DNA of 64,000 bases from positions 45,005 through 109,004 of the forward strand of contig CACMVZ010000003.1 in the NCBI GenBank assembly GCA_902617285.1, given 5' to 3'. The notes under the pieces are model-generated. The model ran no database searches. It was not told the origin of the DNA and saw nothing but the letters and a program-made list of their open reading frames with translations. The translations under genes were made by a program, and so were the position numbers. This document shows, one piece after another, positions 43,844 through 52,964 of this stretch; within the stretch, counting starts at the first letter, position 1; every line of letters starts with the position of its first letter. The stretch is from an uncultured Bacteroidota bacterium. GTDB lineage: Bacteria > Bacteroidota > Bacteroidia > Flavobacteriales > Flavobacteriaceae.

Positions 43844-46834
43844 ATGAAAAAAGGATTATTAACCCTTTTGGCTGCCTCACTTGTATTTGTGGGTTGTCAA
43901 AATTACGATGATCAATTTGATGATTTAAATGCACAAATTAGTGCCTTAAAATCTCAAGTTGACGGTTTATCATCTTTATCAGGACAAGTATCTGCACTTT
44001 CTGGGACTATTGCTGGTCTTCAGTCAGGTATTGCAGCTGCTGCTAGTTCGTCTGATTTAAGTGCACTTTCTACTTCATTAACTGCATTGGCAGCTGATGT
44101 TGAAGCTGTGCAAGCTGCTATAGCTAATGCTGCTACTGCTGCTGCAGTAACTTCTCTTCAAGCTGAGCTTGATGCTATTGAAGCTGATTTAGATGATTTA
44201 TTAGTATCTAATAATGTTTATTCAACTGCGATTACTATAACTGATGCTGCCTCTATGGCTTCTGCATTAGCTCTTGGTAACAAAGTTGCTTTAATGAACG
44301 CTGCTGTATCTATTACTGATGCTGCAACTGTTGCCGATGCTGATATTCAAACTTTCATAGACAGAATTAAAACTATGAATGCTGCGTTTACGTATGATTC
44401 AGGTTCTGCTACTGGATTTGTTCCAACTTTTGATCAAATGGTGTCTGCAAAGGCAATCACTTTAACAACAGCTGGTGACATATCTTTTAAAGGTTTAAAA
44501 AGTGCTACTACTATCCAGATTAATGATGATTACGAAACAAAGATTACTTCTGTAGACTTTGGTGCGATGACTGCATTAACTAACTTTAACGATGATGGTA
44601 CCACTGCTAATAAGATTAATTTAACATCTGCTACTAATATAGATCTTGCGTCTCTAACAAGACACACAAGTACTTCAGCGTTACCTTTTACAATTATTAC
44701 TAAAAAAGGTTCAACGATTGACATCTCAGCTTTTGATGATGTAAGCACAGCAGGAGTTCAAGAAGATCTTTATATGGAGCTTAACGGTCCAGCAAGTATT
44801 ACTTTATCTAACATTTATGACGGTGATATTGGTCTTACTAATGTTGCTACTGCTTCTGTTTCAAATTTTATTGGAACTTTAGATGTAAATGCTGGTGTTG
44901 AAACATTAACTGTTGTTGATGGTGTTAACGTAGATATGGCTGGTTCAAGTGACCTAAAAACTGCAACTTTAGATTTCGCGTATGATTCAGATACAGCTTT
45001 AACTGCTGCTCAATCGACAATTGCTGCGGCTGGTTATTCTAGTACTTATACTGAGGATTTAGATGACGGTACAATTGACTTTTCTGACTTAGAATCATTA
45101 ACTGTTACAGGTAAATTATTAGACCTTTATGTTGATGGTACTCAACTTGAGTCACTTTCAATTGACGCAACTATGCATGATTTAACTATTACTGGTGCAA
45201 CGGACTTAACTTCTTTAACAGTAGCTTCAGGTTCTAAAATTGGTAATATTAGTTTAACTGGTACTACTAACCTATCTGTTGCTGATTTTAATCATACATC
45301 TAACTTAACAGATACTGATGCAACTGCTCAAAAGTCTGTTACTTTTAGTGCTACTAATAATACAGGATTAACAAAACTTCACTCTACTGGTGATGATGTT
45401 GATACATTAACAATTACTGGAAATACAACATTAGCTGAATTAGACTTTACTGGTCTTGCTGATGATGGTGCGGAGACTACTCCTACACCAGGTGTAACTA
45501 TCTGGGGTAATGCATTAGTTGCTGTTTCAGCTGCTAACACTACTGATGGTGAAACTGACAAGGCTGATGGTTTAGCTACTGATTTAGGATCATTTGATGA
45601 TGGTACTTCAGGTATGGATACTTTAAAAACATACTTAACGCACATTGCTGCTACTGCAGGTTCAACTGCGTTTGTTACTTTTGATACATTATCAACAGAA
45701 ACAGATACTGAAACTACTGGTACTACAACTACAACATTAAATGTAACTGATGCTGGTGATGGTTCAACTACTAACGAAGCAACTGTTCTTAAAATGACTC
45801 CTGCTGTAGCTAATACTGCAGACGGTGCTAAGAGTGCGATTGCTGCGATTAAAGGTTATATCGTTGGTGCTTCTACTACTACTATTAAGTTTAACACACC
45901 AAGTGAGGTTGCTACGCTTCCAGCTTCTGCATATACTCTACTTGGAAACAATGCTATAGATGCTCAAAATATTGCAAGCACAGCTAACAAGGCTATTGCT
46001 ACTGCATTAGGTATCACATTAGATGCATATAACAAAGGTAACTCGTACGCAACAGTATCTTTAGTTGTAAACGAGAATACTAACGTTTCAGTTCAGGGTG
46101 AAAGATATACTACTGCTGCTGCTGCAACTGCTGCTTCTACTACTACAAGAGGTAGTGATGGAGCTTTTGTTCACAGTGTTGGTTTATCAGATACAGTTAC
46201 TTTAACTGTAGGTTCTAACTCTGTAACTACATCGTTAAATGCTTCATTCTCTAGTGGTTCTTTAGCATATGCTGGAACTGCAACTACAGTAGCTGCAATT
46301 GAAACAGCTATTAAAGCTGCTTGGTCTAAAAAATATGGAACAACTGGTACTGCTTCTGCAGCTGCGATAGCTACTTTAGTTGGTACTGATAACGGTGTTC
46401 TTCAGATCGTAATGCTTCAAGTAGATAGTGCAGGTCACGACAAAGCTGTTAGCTTCTCTGTTAGTGATGGTGGGACTGCTGTGAGTTCTCACACTGCAAG
46501 TAACCTTGATTATGTGATTGGGGCTACTTTAGATACTGGAGATAACTCAACTATTGCTACTTCAACTAAAGCAGGTATAATTATTAAAATGACATCTAAT
46601 GATGCAGGTACTAATTTGAATAAAGTTTCTGCTATTGTTGATGGATCAACAGGAGCTTCACTTACAGCTTTAACAACTGATTATACTACAAATACTGACT
46701 GGGCTAAAAAAGGTTTAGCTACTGGTACAACAGTTGAAAGAACTGATGTTAGATCAGCTGAAGACGCGGTTGCTGCTGCAACTTCTAATGCTGTTGCTGC
46801 TGTTCTATTTACTAGAGTTGGTTGGTTAGGTTAA
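43844..46834 (+). CDS. large Thr/Ala-rich surface lipoprotein with coiled coil and repeat region
   Basis: A 996-residue lipoprotein; ATG 43844 is chosen because MKKGLLTLLAASLVFVGCQN is a clean lipoprotein signal (Cys18, the only cysteine in the mature protein). After it come Lpp-like heptads (LNAQISALKSQVDG, SGQVSALSGTIAGLQ; about 27-120), then leucine-rich or solenoid-type repeats (such as LTSLTVASGSKIGNISLTG and VDTLTITGNTTLAELDFTG) and a Thr/Ala/Ser-rich C-terminal third. The codon choice (GCT, ACT, TTA) is unlike the neighbours and suggests high expression. A long surface fibre or coat protein is plausible, but I have no homologue to name. A strong terminator follows. Confidence 0.8.
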   Translation: MKKGLLTLLAASLVFVGCQNYDDQFDDLNAQISALKSQVDGLSSLSGQVSALSGTIAGLQSGIAAAASSSDLSALSTSLTALAADVEAVQAAIANAATAAAVTSLQAELDAIEADLDDLLVSNNVYSTAITITDAASMASALALGNKVALMNAAVSITDAATVADADIQTFIDRIKTMNAAFTYDSGSATGFVPTFDQMVSAKAITLTTAGDISFKGLKSATTIQINDDYETKITSVDFGAMTALTNFNDDGTTANKINLTSATNIDLASLTRHTSTSALPFTIITKKGSTIDISAFDDVSTAGVQEDLYMELNGPASITLSNIYDGDIGLTNVATASVSNFIGTLDVNAGVETLTVVDGVNVDMAGSSDLKTATLDFAYDSDTALTAAQSTIAAAGYSSTYTEDLDDGTIDFSDLESLTVTGKLLDLYVDGTQLESLSIDATMHDLTITGATDLTSLTVASGSKIGNISLTGTTNLSVADFNHTSNLTDTDATAQKSVTFSATNNTGLTKLHSTGDDVDTLTITGNTTLAELDFTGLADDGAETTPTPGVTIWGNALVAVSAANTTDGETDKADGLATDLGSFDDGTSGMDTLKTYLTHIAATAGSTAFVTFDTLSTETDTETTGTTTTTLNVTDAGDGSTTNEATVLKMTPAVANTADGAKSAIAAIKGYIVGASTTTIKFNTPSEVATLPASAYTLLGNNAIDAQNIASTANKAIATALGITLDAYNKGNSYATVSLVVNENTNVSVQGERYTTAAAATAASTTTRGSDGAFVHSVGLSDTVTLTVGSNSVTTSLNASFSSGSLAYAGTATTVAAIETAIKAAWSKKYGTTGTASAAAIATLVGTDNGVLQIVMLQVDSAGHDKAVSFSVSDGGTAVSSHTASNLDYVIGATLDTGDNSTIATSTKAGIIIKMTSNDAGTNLNKVSAIVDGSTGASLTALTTDYTTNTDWAKKGLATGTTVERTDVRSAEDAVAAATSNAVAAVLFTRVGWLG

Positions 46835-46861
46835 TATTTTTAATCTAAACAAATAAGAATT

Positions 46862-46889
46862 AACCCCCCATTATTGGGGGGTTTTTTTT
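46862..46889 (+). terminator. strong intrinsic terminator after the large lipoprotein gene
   Basis: AACCCCCC (46862-46869) and GGGGGGTT (46876-46883) form an 8-bp GC-rich stem with loop ATTATT, followed by a run of eight Ts. It ends only about 15 bases before the Wzy/WaaL-like start. Confidence 0.93.
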
Positions 46890-46904
46890 ATTTTTATATT
46901 ATAT

Positions 46905-48173
46905 ATGAGAGTGCTTGTAAACTATTTGATTTTAAGTCTATACTTCTTCGTTTATGTCACTCCAGCCTATATAAATGGTATATTTTTAGCATACGATAAA
47001 GTTTTTCCTCAAATGTTTATTGTATCACTATTAAACATTTTCTCCTTTATCTATATATTCAAGAAATTTAATTTAAAAGATTATATTTTAAGTTTTGAAT
47101 ATAAAAATCATTATCTCGCATATTTGTCAGTTATAGTTATATCTATAATTTCATTATTAGTTGCGGAGAATGTTATTGAAGGAGTAGTCTCTTTGCTAAA
47201 AATAATAAACTTCTTTGTTGCGTTTAGCTTCATTGTTATTTTAAGTTCTTTTAAAAATCTTAAATTCTTTAACTACTTTATCATAGCCACACTTATAAGT
47301 TTATTTATTGAATCTGTTTTAATTAATCTTCGAATTTTTGACTCTGTAATTATTAATGGTAATCTTCTTGTAAGATCCAATGTTTTTGCAGGATTTGGAG
47401 CAAATGTTAATATTTCTTCTTTTTCGATTCTAATTAAGACAGTTGTACCTATTTTTTTAATTTTTAACTATAAAAATTATTTTATAAGAGCACTATCTAT
47501 ATTGTTTATTTATTCCTCTTTCCTTTCAATATTTTTACTAATGAGTAGGGCAGCAGTTCTAGCATTAATTTTAGTTTTTACTTCTATTTTAATACTAGTT
47601 GTAATATCAAAGAGAAGAATATATTATTTAAAATATGGTTTAGTTATTATTACTTTGATAATGAGTATTTTTTCATACAATATAATTAATGAAAAAAATG
47701 CTTACAATACTTTAACCGATAGATTTTCTAATGTAACAAACCCTGTAGCTGATGAATCTGTAAATGAAAGATTAAACTTTTATAAAACTGCTATACAGTC
47801 TATAGGTGATAATCCTTTACTAGGTATTGGCATTGGAAATTGGAAGATTAAATCAATTGATTTAAGCAAGGATATCATAGTATCTTACAGGGTGCCTTAT
47901 TTTGCTCATAATGATTTTCTTCAATTTTTAGCTGAAATTGGAATCCTAGGTGGACTTTGTTTTATATTTTATATTTTCTACCCTATTTTGATTTCGTTAT
48001 TTAGGTCTTTAAAATCAAGAAATTTTAATATAGACTTTTTGATTTTTTTGATTTTTCTAATATACATAGTCGATTCAATGTTAAACTTTCCAATAGAAAG
48101 ACCTATCAATTATATTTATTTGTGTTTTACAATTGCTTTATTCTACCAATCAAAAAAATATCTAAATAAATGA
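46905..48173 (+). CDS. O-antigen polymerase/ligase family protein (Wzy/WaaL-like)
   Basis: A 422-residue membrane protein with about 11-12 hydrophobic segments. Between about residues 300 and 345 lies the large loop with PLLGIGIGNWK and VPYFAHNDFLQFLAEIGILGG, the hallmark of the O-antigen ligase family (Wzy_C); the MSRAAVLALIL segment is also typical. It would polymerise or attach a surface glycan. Located just after a terminator, it needs its own promoter or readthrough. The stop overlaps the TPR gene by four bases. Confidence 0.85.
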   Translation: MRVLVNYLILSLYFFVYVTPAYINGIFLAYDKVFPQMFIVSLLNIFSFIYIFKKFNLKDYILSFEYKNHYLAYLSVIVISIISLLVAENVIEGVVSLLKIINFFVAFSFIVILSSFKNLKFFNYFIIATLISLFIESVLINLRIFDSVIINGNLLVRSNVFAGFGANVNISSFSILIKTVVPIFLIFNYKNYFIRALSILFIYSSFLSIFLLMSRAAVLALILVFTSILILVVISKRRIYYLKYGLVIITLIMSIFSYNIINEKNAYNTLTDRFSNVTNPVADESVNERLNFYKTAIQSIGDNPLLGIGIGNWKIKSIDLSKDIIVSYRVPYFAHNDFLQFLAEIGILGGLCFIFYIFYPILISLFRSLKSRNFNIDFLIFLIFLIYIVDSMLNFPIERPINYIYLCFTIALFYQSKKYLNK

Positions 48174-49195
48174 AAAAGTTGATTTTATTTCTAACAGGAT
48201 TATTGTTCCTAACTACCATTTCTTTTGGAGTGTATAAAAAACTTAGCTCCTCAAGATATCAAGCATTATTGATCTTCGACTTTAATAGTAATACTCGTAG
48301 TTTTGGTGTTGAAGATTTTAAAAATTTAGATCTAAATTTTCCTAATATTACTGTAACTGCTTTACCAATTAAGTACTTGAAAGCAAGATATTATCTCGAA
48401 TTAGATTCTGTTGAAACTGCAAAAAAATTAATTCATGAGTCAATTAAATCTAATCCATATATTTATGCTCCAGAAATTTTACTTGCTCAGATTTATTTAT
48501 CTGAAAATAAATTAGATAGTGCTTTATATTATTCTAAAAGAGCTTTTAATGGAATTACTAATAATAACAGACATAGAGACACTTATTTCGATGTGCTTAA
48601 ACAGCTTAAGGATTCTGTTAGCTTAGATTCTGCTTTTGTTAAAATTAGAAACATAAAACGTGGTTTAGATCATTGGGTAGACTATATAATGACTAGAAAT
48701 GATATAAATAATAAGCCAGATAAAAGGCTTTTAAATCTTATAGAAGAAATGACTATTAAATATCCAAATCAAGATTCAATTAGGTTAAAAGGTCTAAAAA
48801 GAATGGTTGAGCTAGGGGGAAGAACATATACTCAAGCACTAGTTATTGCTGAAAGAGGTAATATAGAGTTCAAAAATGAAAACTACAAAGGAGCGGTTGA
48901 CTTATTTGAGGCAGCTATATCCTTGGATGATAAGCAGTATTTATTTTATGAAAATGCTGCTATGGCTTATGATAATTTAGAAGAGTATTCCAAAGCTGAA
49001 GAGTATTTTGATAAAGTAATTTATGATTTTAAAACAAATGATGGAAAATCAGAATTTATAAAAGGTTTAATGTTAATCAAAAACAATAATCCAGAAGGTT
49101 GTAAATACCTAGAAACTGCATCAAAAAAAAATTATACAGAAATTGAAAGTGGATTAATTGCAATTAATGTATTTAGGCAACTATGCCAAAGCTAG
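48170..49195 (+). CDS. TPR-repeat protein with N-terminal membrane anchor
   Basis: A 341-residue protein with one hydrophobic N-terminal segment (about 3-20) acting as signal or anchor. TPR-like helical hairpins occur at about 75-115 (IYAPEILLAQIYLSENKLDSALYYSKRA) and about 222-285 (ERGNIEFKNENYKGAVDLFEAAISL then YENAAMAYDNLEEYSKAEEYFDKVI). Such proteins scaffold complexes. It starts inside the Wzy/WaaL-like gene stop, so the two are coupled. It ends five bases before the convergent MORN-repeat gene. Confidence 0.8.
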   Translation: MKKLILFLTGLLFLTTISFGVYKKLSSSRYQALLIFDFNSNTRSFGVEDFKNLDLNFPNITVTALPIKYLKARYYLELDSVETAKKLIHESIKSNPYIYAPEILLAQIYLSENKLDSALYYSKRAFNGITNNNRHRDTYFDVLKQLKDSVSLDSAFVKIRNIKRGLDHWVDYIMTRNDINNKPDKRLLNLIEEMTIKYPNQDSIRLKGLKRMVELGGRTYTQALVIAERGNIEFKNENYKGAVDLFEAAISLDDKQYLFYENAAMAYDNLEEYSKAEEYFDKVIYDFKTNDGKSEFIKGLMLIKNNNPEGCKYLETASKKNYTEIESGLIAINVFRQLCQS

Positions 49196-49200
49196 CTCTA

Positions 49201-49599
49201 TCAGTATTCGGTTGTTCTTATAATTTTTCCATCCTCATCATATTCAATCCATTTCCCTTCTCTTTCACCAAGTTTGGAGTAACTTGATATCTGCTTAATT
49301 TTACCAGACTCATAATAATATCTCCACTTTCCAACTCTCTTACCATCTCTAAATTTTCCTTTTGTTTCAATTTTTCCATTTGAAAAATAAAATATCCAAT
49401 TACCATAATCAATTCCATTTAAGTATTGCTGAACACTACTCTTAACACCATCTACATATATTGTACATCTACCGGTGAAGGGTAAACCATCAGTTAATGT
49501 AGTCAACTTATTTATGGAGTTATAATTAAGCTGTGGACATTCATCAGGTGATGAACATGAACCAAATATTATAAGTAGGACTATTATTCTATATTTCAC
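49201..49599 (-). CDS. MORN-repeat lipoprotein
   Basis: A 132-residue lipoprotein (IIFGSCSS, Cys15) containing three to four MORN-type repeats: DYGNWIFYFSNGKIETKGKFRDGKRVGKWRYYYESG and EREGKWIEYDEDGK (split here for clarity). MORN repeats of this kind occur in proteins annotated as YwqK-like. Function unknown, possibly at the cell surface. It is the last gene of the leftward polysaccharide operon, with its start touching the WecA-like stop. Confidence 0.75.
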   Translation of the reverse strand: MKYRIIVLLIIFGSCSSPDECPQLNYNSINKLTTLTDGLPFTGRCTIYVDGVKSSVQQYLNGIDYGNWIFYFSNGKIETKGKFRDGKRVGKWRYYYESGKIKQISSYSKLGEREGKWIEYDEDGKIIRTTEY

Positions 49600-50531
49600 T
49601 AAAAAATTATTTGAGTTAAAATAGTTAAAATTAATGAGCTAACAACAATTATAAATGTCGTTAGATGATGTTTTTTTGTTTTACCTAAAATTAAATGATG
49701 GATATGTTGGTTGTCAGGAAGAAAAGGAGACTTTTTTTTGTAAAGTCTTAGAAAAAAAATTCTGATAATATCAAATATAGGATATGAAAGTATTGATATT
49801 ACAAAAATAACTTTGTTTAGATCATAAGATGGTTTTATGGTATAATCTTGTGATAAAATTTTAAGAACATAAATACTTACAATTGCACCTAAGAAAAGAG
49901 AACCTGAGTCTCCAAGAAAAACTTTGTTTGTTTTTCTAAAATTGAAAAAATATAATGGTGCAACTGAACCTAAAATAATTAATGTTAAAAAAAACATGTC
50001 AGATAAATTTGATGAGAATAACTCAAATGATAACAAAAATAAGGTTATGACTGAAATTGCTAATCCATCAATTCCATCAATAAAATTTATTGAATTAATT
50101 ATTGCTACAATTATGAAAATTGTAAATAATTGCCCCAAGATCCTACTTAGTTCAAATACTCCAAAAATTCCATGAAGATTGTCAATAATTAATCCATTAT
50201 CTATTATAATTTTTGCAACAATAATTTGAAAGATAAATTTTAACTTAAAATCAAGTTTGTATATGTCATCATACAAACCAACAACAAGCATTATAGAAAT
50301 AGGGATCAAGAGAGAAAAATCATAAATTTCGTTGTTATTTAAATAGAAAAAAATTGAAATAATAAATAAAGACGAAAATATTGAAGAACCACCGGATCTT
50401 GTAGCAAGTGATTGATGAGAGGATCTACTATTTATTTTATCTAAAATTCCTCTCTTTATAAATTCTTTTTGGAAAAGTATATTTAGTAGTGCAGACATTA
50501 ATAATGCTGATAAAATAATAATAATTTCCAT
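49599..50531 (-). CDS. undecaprenyl-phosphate sugar-1-phosphate transferase (WecA/MraY family)
   Basis: A 310-residue polytopic enzyme of the MraY superfamily with about nine to ten membrane helices. Catalytic motifs are GLYDDIYKLDFKLKFIFQ (Asp-Asp), NSINFIDGIDGLA and FLGDSGSLFLG, and the carbohydrate-recognition HIHHLILG motif near residue 285, as in WecA/TagO. It transfers a sugar 1-phosphate (often GlcNAc-P) to undecaprenyl phosphate and so starts surface-glycan synthesis. Located at the end of the glycan operon, downstream of the WbuB-like gene. Confidence 0.92.
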   Translation of the reverse strand: MEIIIILSALLMSALLNILFQKEFIKRGILDKINSRSSHQSLATRSGGSSIFSSLFIISIFFYLNNNEIYDFSLLIPISIMLVVGLYDDIYKLDFKLKFIFQIIVAKIIIDNGLIIDNLHGIFGVFELSRILGQLFTIFIIVAIINSINFIDGIDGLAISVITLFLLSFELFSSNLSDMFFLTLIILGSVAPLYFFNFRKTNKVFLGDSGSLFLGAIVSIYVLKILSQDYTIKPSYDLNKVIFVISILSYPIFDIIRIFFLRLYKKKSPFLPDNQHIHHLILGKTKKHHLTTFIIVVSSLILTILTQIIF

Positions 50532-50577
50532 TTTTTAATTCAATCAATTATGTATTACAAACTTAGTATTTTATAAT

Positions 50578-51825
50578 CTATATATCTTCAGCTAATTTTA
50601 TATATTTTTTGATTACAGTTTGTTTATCAAATTTTTCCTTCACAACATTTCTTCCGTTAATTCCTAAGCTATTTCTTAAAGTTTTATCTGCCTCTAATTT
50701 TAAAACAGCTTTCTTAAAATCTAAAAGAGAATGATTTGTTACAGTAATTGCTGCATTAGTTTTTTCTAAAAAAGAGACTATAGGTGTCTCTTCTGACGAA
50801 ACAACTACTATTGGTCTTTCAGAAGACATAATAGTGTAGACTTTAGAGGGAAATCCATCATGTTCCATGCTTTTATTCATGGCTATAAAATGAAAATCAG
50901 CAAATAAATTAATTGCTGGCATATATTTTCTGTCTTGATATGGCAAAAGGTTAATATTGAATAATTTATGCTTCTTGATTTGATATTTTAAGTATTTTTT
51001 TTTCACTCCTTCACCTATTATCCATATAGTTATAGGGTAATTTTTAATATCCCTGGCTAAATCTACTACTAGGCCCCATTCTTGAGCTATTCCAATATTT
51101 CCAGCATATACCATGTCTGTTATACCATCTTTCTTTTTGAAAATTTCAGGTAGAGGCATTGACGAATTAGCCCTGTATAGTTCTGTATCTACAAAATTTG
51201 AAATTATTTTTAATTTATCTAGATTTCTAACTCTTGATTTAATAGTGTTGTAAAAATTTTGATCAATAGTTATAACCGAATCTGACCAGTTGTAAACCCA
51301 AACCTCTAATAATTTTAAAAACTTAATTATTAGAGGATTAGTTAATTTCCCATGATTGATAAGTAGATCTGGATATATTTCTTGAACATTATAAATTGAC
51401 TTTGACCCTTTAATCTTTGCCAATAATATTGATATAATACCACTTGTAAGGGGAGGAGAAGGTGTAAGAATAATATTAGGCTTTTTCAAAAAAAGACCAA
51501 TAATCAATGAAACTAAATGCCAATAGATAAAAGATAAAATTCTTATTAGAGAGTTTTTATATTTTTTTAAAGGAATGTGATAGACTTTAATACCATTCAG
51601 TTTGCTAGTAAAAAATATTCCTAAAAAACGTTTTCTTAATGGCTGTTTATCTAAAGCTTCTTGAATTAGATTGTAATGGGGAGTGGTAGTTAAAACAGTT
51701 ACTTCATAGTTGTTTCTTTGGAACCCTTGTGCTATATCATTATACAGATAGGCAGTAGACACTCCGTCTGGACTAAAAACAAGAGAGTAAATTAAAAGTC
51801 TTTTTTTATTTATTTTTTTTGCCAA
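50578..51825 (-). CDS. glycosyltransferase family 4, WbuB-like (probable L-FucNAc transferase)
   Basis: A 415-residue GT-B glycosyltransferase. The N-terminal FSPDGVSTAYLYNDIAQGF and the central ITPSPPLTSGIISILLAK and YNVQEIYPDLL segments match the WbuB group; donor-side motifs include DMVYAGNIGIAQEWG and an EHDGFPSKVYTIMSSERPIVV stretch. WbuB transfers L-fucosamine next to the FnlABC genes in E. coli O26, and the same neighbourhood here supports that role. The start overlaps the 2-epimerase gene by 16 bases. Confidence 0.85.
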   Translation of the reverse strand: MAKKINKKRLLIYSLVFSPDGVSTAYLYNDIAQGFQRNNYEVTVLTTTPHYNLIQEALDKQPLRKRFLGIFFTSKLNGIKVYHIPLKKYKNSLIRILSFIYWHLVSLIIGLFLKKPNIILTPSPPLTSGIISILLAKIKGSKSIYNVQEIYPDLLINHGKLTNPLIIKFLKLLEVWVYNWSDSVITIDQNFYNTIKSRVRNLDKLKIISNFVDTELYRANSSMPLPEIFKKKDGITDMVYAGNIGIAQEWGLVVDLARDIKNYPITIWIIGEGVKKKYLKYQIKKHKLFNINLLPYQDRKYMPAINLFADFHFIAMNKSMEHDGFPSKVYTIMSSERPIVVVSSEETPIVSFLEKTNAAITVTNHSLLDFKKAVLKLEADKTLRNSLGINGRNVVKEKFDKQTVIKKYIKLAEDI

Positions 51826-52955
51826 ACCACTCTGTTAACGTATGAGGTATAGGATAAAATAATTCGAACAACTTTTGATGAAACATTGGGGCAACTGTAG
51901 TCGGATACTAAATTAAAATCTCTCTGGGTTCCAATCTGCTGGGATATTACCTCTTCAATGCCCCTAAAAATATTTTCTTTGTGAATACCAACCATCATGA
52001 CTGAGGCTTCTTCCATTGCCTCTGGTCTTTCATGAGCCTCCCTTATATTTAGTGCTCTAAAATTTAAGATCGAAGACTCCTCTGAGATAGTACCACTGTC
52101 AGAAAGAACAATATATGCATTACTTTGAAGAGCATTATAATCTATAAAGCCCATAGGTTCTAAAAATTGAATAAGAGGGTTAATAGTTAGTTTTAATTCA
52201 CTAAGTTTCTTTTTTGTTCTTGGATGTGTGCTAACTATAATTGGATAATTATATTTAAGAGCTATTTGATTTAAACTTTCTACTAAGTTTTTAAAATTAA
52301 CTTTATTTGAAACATTTTCTTCTCGATGACTAGAAACTAAAAAGTATTTTTCTTTTTCTAAGGATAATTTTTTTAAAACATTTGAGGTAGATATATTTTT
52401 TTTATAAAAAGACAAAACTTCAAACATTGGAGACCCTGTTTTTATTATTCTATCTGCAGATAAACCCTCATTTAGAAGATATTCACGGGCAATATCACTA
52501 TAGGTCAGGTTAATATCTGATATATGATCAACTATCTTTCTATTTGTTTCCTCTGGAACTCTTTGATCAAAACACCTGTTACCGGCTTCCATATGAAAAA
52601 TTGGAACTTTTCTTTTTTTTGCAGAGATTGAGGATAATGAACTATTAGTATCTCCCAATACTAAAAGTGCATCAGGTTTAAGCTTGTTTAATAAAGGATC
52701 AAATTTGATGATTATATTTCCAATTGTCTCCGATGATGATTCTCCAGCTGCTTCTAAAAAATAATCAGGCTTTCTTATTTCTAGATCCTCAAAAAAAATT
52801 TCATTTAAAGTATAATCATAATTTTGACCAGTATGGACTAGAATATGATCAATTGCGGGTGACTTGTCAAGAGCATAGATAACTCTAGATAATCTAATAA
52901 TTTCTGGTCTAGTACCAACAACAGTGACTACCCTTAATGGAGATAAAGTTTTCAT
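51810..52955 (-). CDS. fnlC: UDP-N-acetylglucosamine 2-epimerase family, FnlC/WbjD type
   Basis: A 381-residue WecB-like GT-B-fold epimerase. VVGTRPEIIRLSRV, HTGQNYD, GDTNSSL, MEAGNRCFD and SHREENV signatures are complete. In the presence of FnlA- and FnlB-like genes directly upstream it is most likely the C2 epimerase that completes UDP-N-acetyl-L-fucosamine, rather than a UDP-ManNAc enzyme. Part of a run of three genes in pathway order. It overlaps the WbuB-like gene at its end. Confidence 0.9.
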   Translation of the reverse strand: MKTLSPLRVVTVVGTRPEIIRLSRVIYALDKSPAIDHILVHTGQNYDYTLNEIFFEDLEIRKPDYFLEAAGESSSETIGNIIIKFDPLLNKLKPDALLVLGDTNSSLSSISAKKRKVPIFHMEAGNRCFDQRVPEETNRKIVDHISDINLTYSDIAREYLLNEGLSADRIIKTGSPMFEVLSFYKKNISTSNVLKKLSLEKEKYFLVSSHREENVSNKVNFKNLVESLNQIALKYNYPIIVSTHPRTKKKLSELKLTINPLIQFLEPMGFIDYNALQSNAYIVLSDSGTISEESSILNFRALNIREAHERPEAMEEASVMMVGIHKENIFRGIEEVISQQIGTQRDFNLVSDYSCPNVSSKVVRIILSYTSYVNRVVWQKK

Positions 52956-52964
52956 ATATTAAAA

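Noticed and set aside
46100..46160. GCT-rich triplet repeats in the large lipoprotein gene as a phase-variation tract
   Set aside because: The repeats are imperfect and in frame; slippage would only change alanine number.
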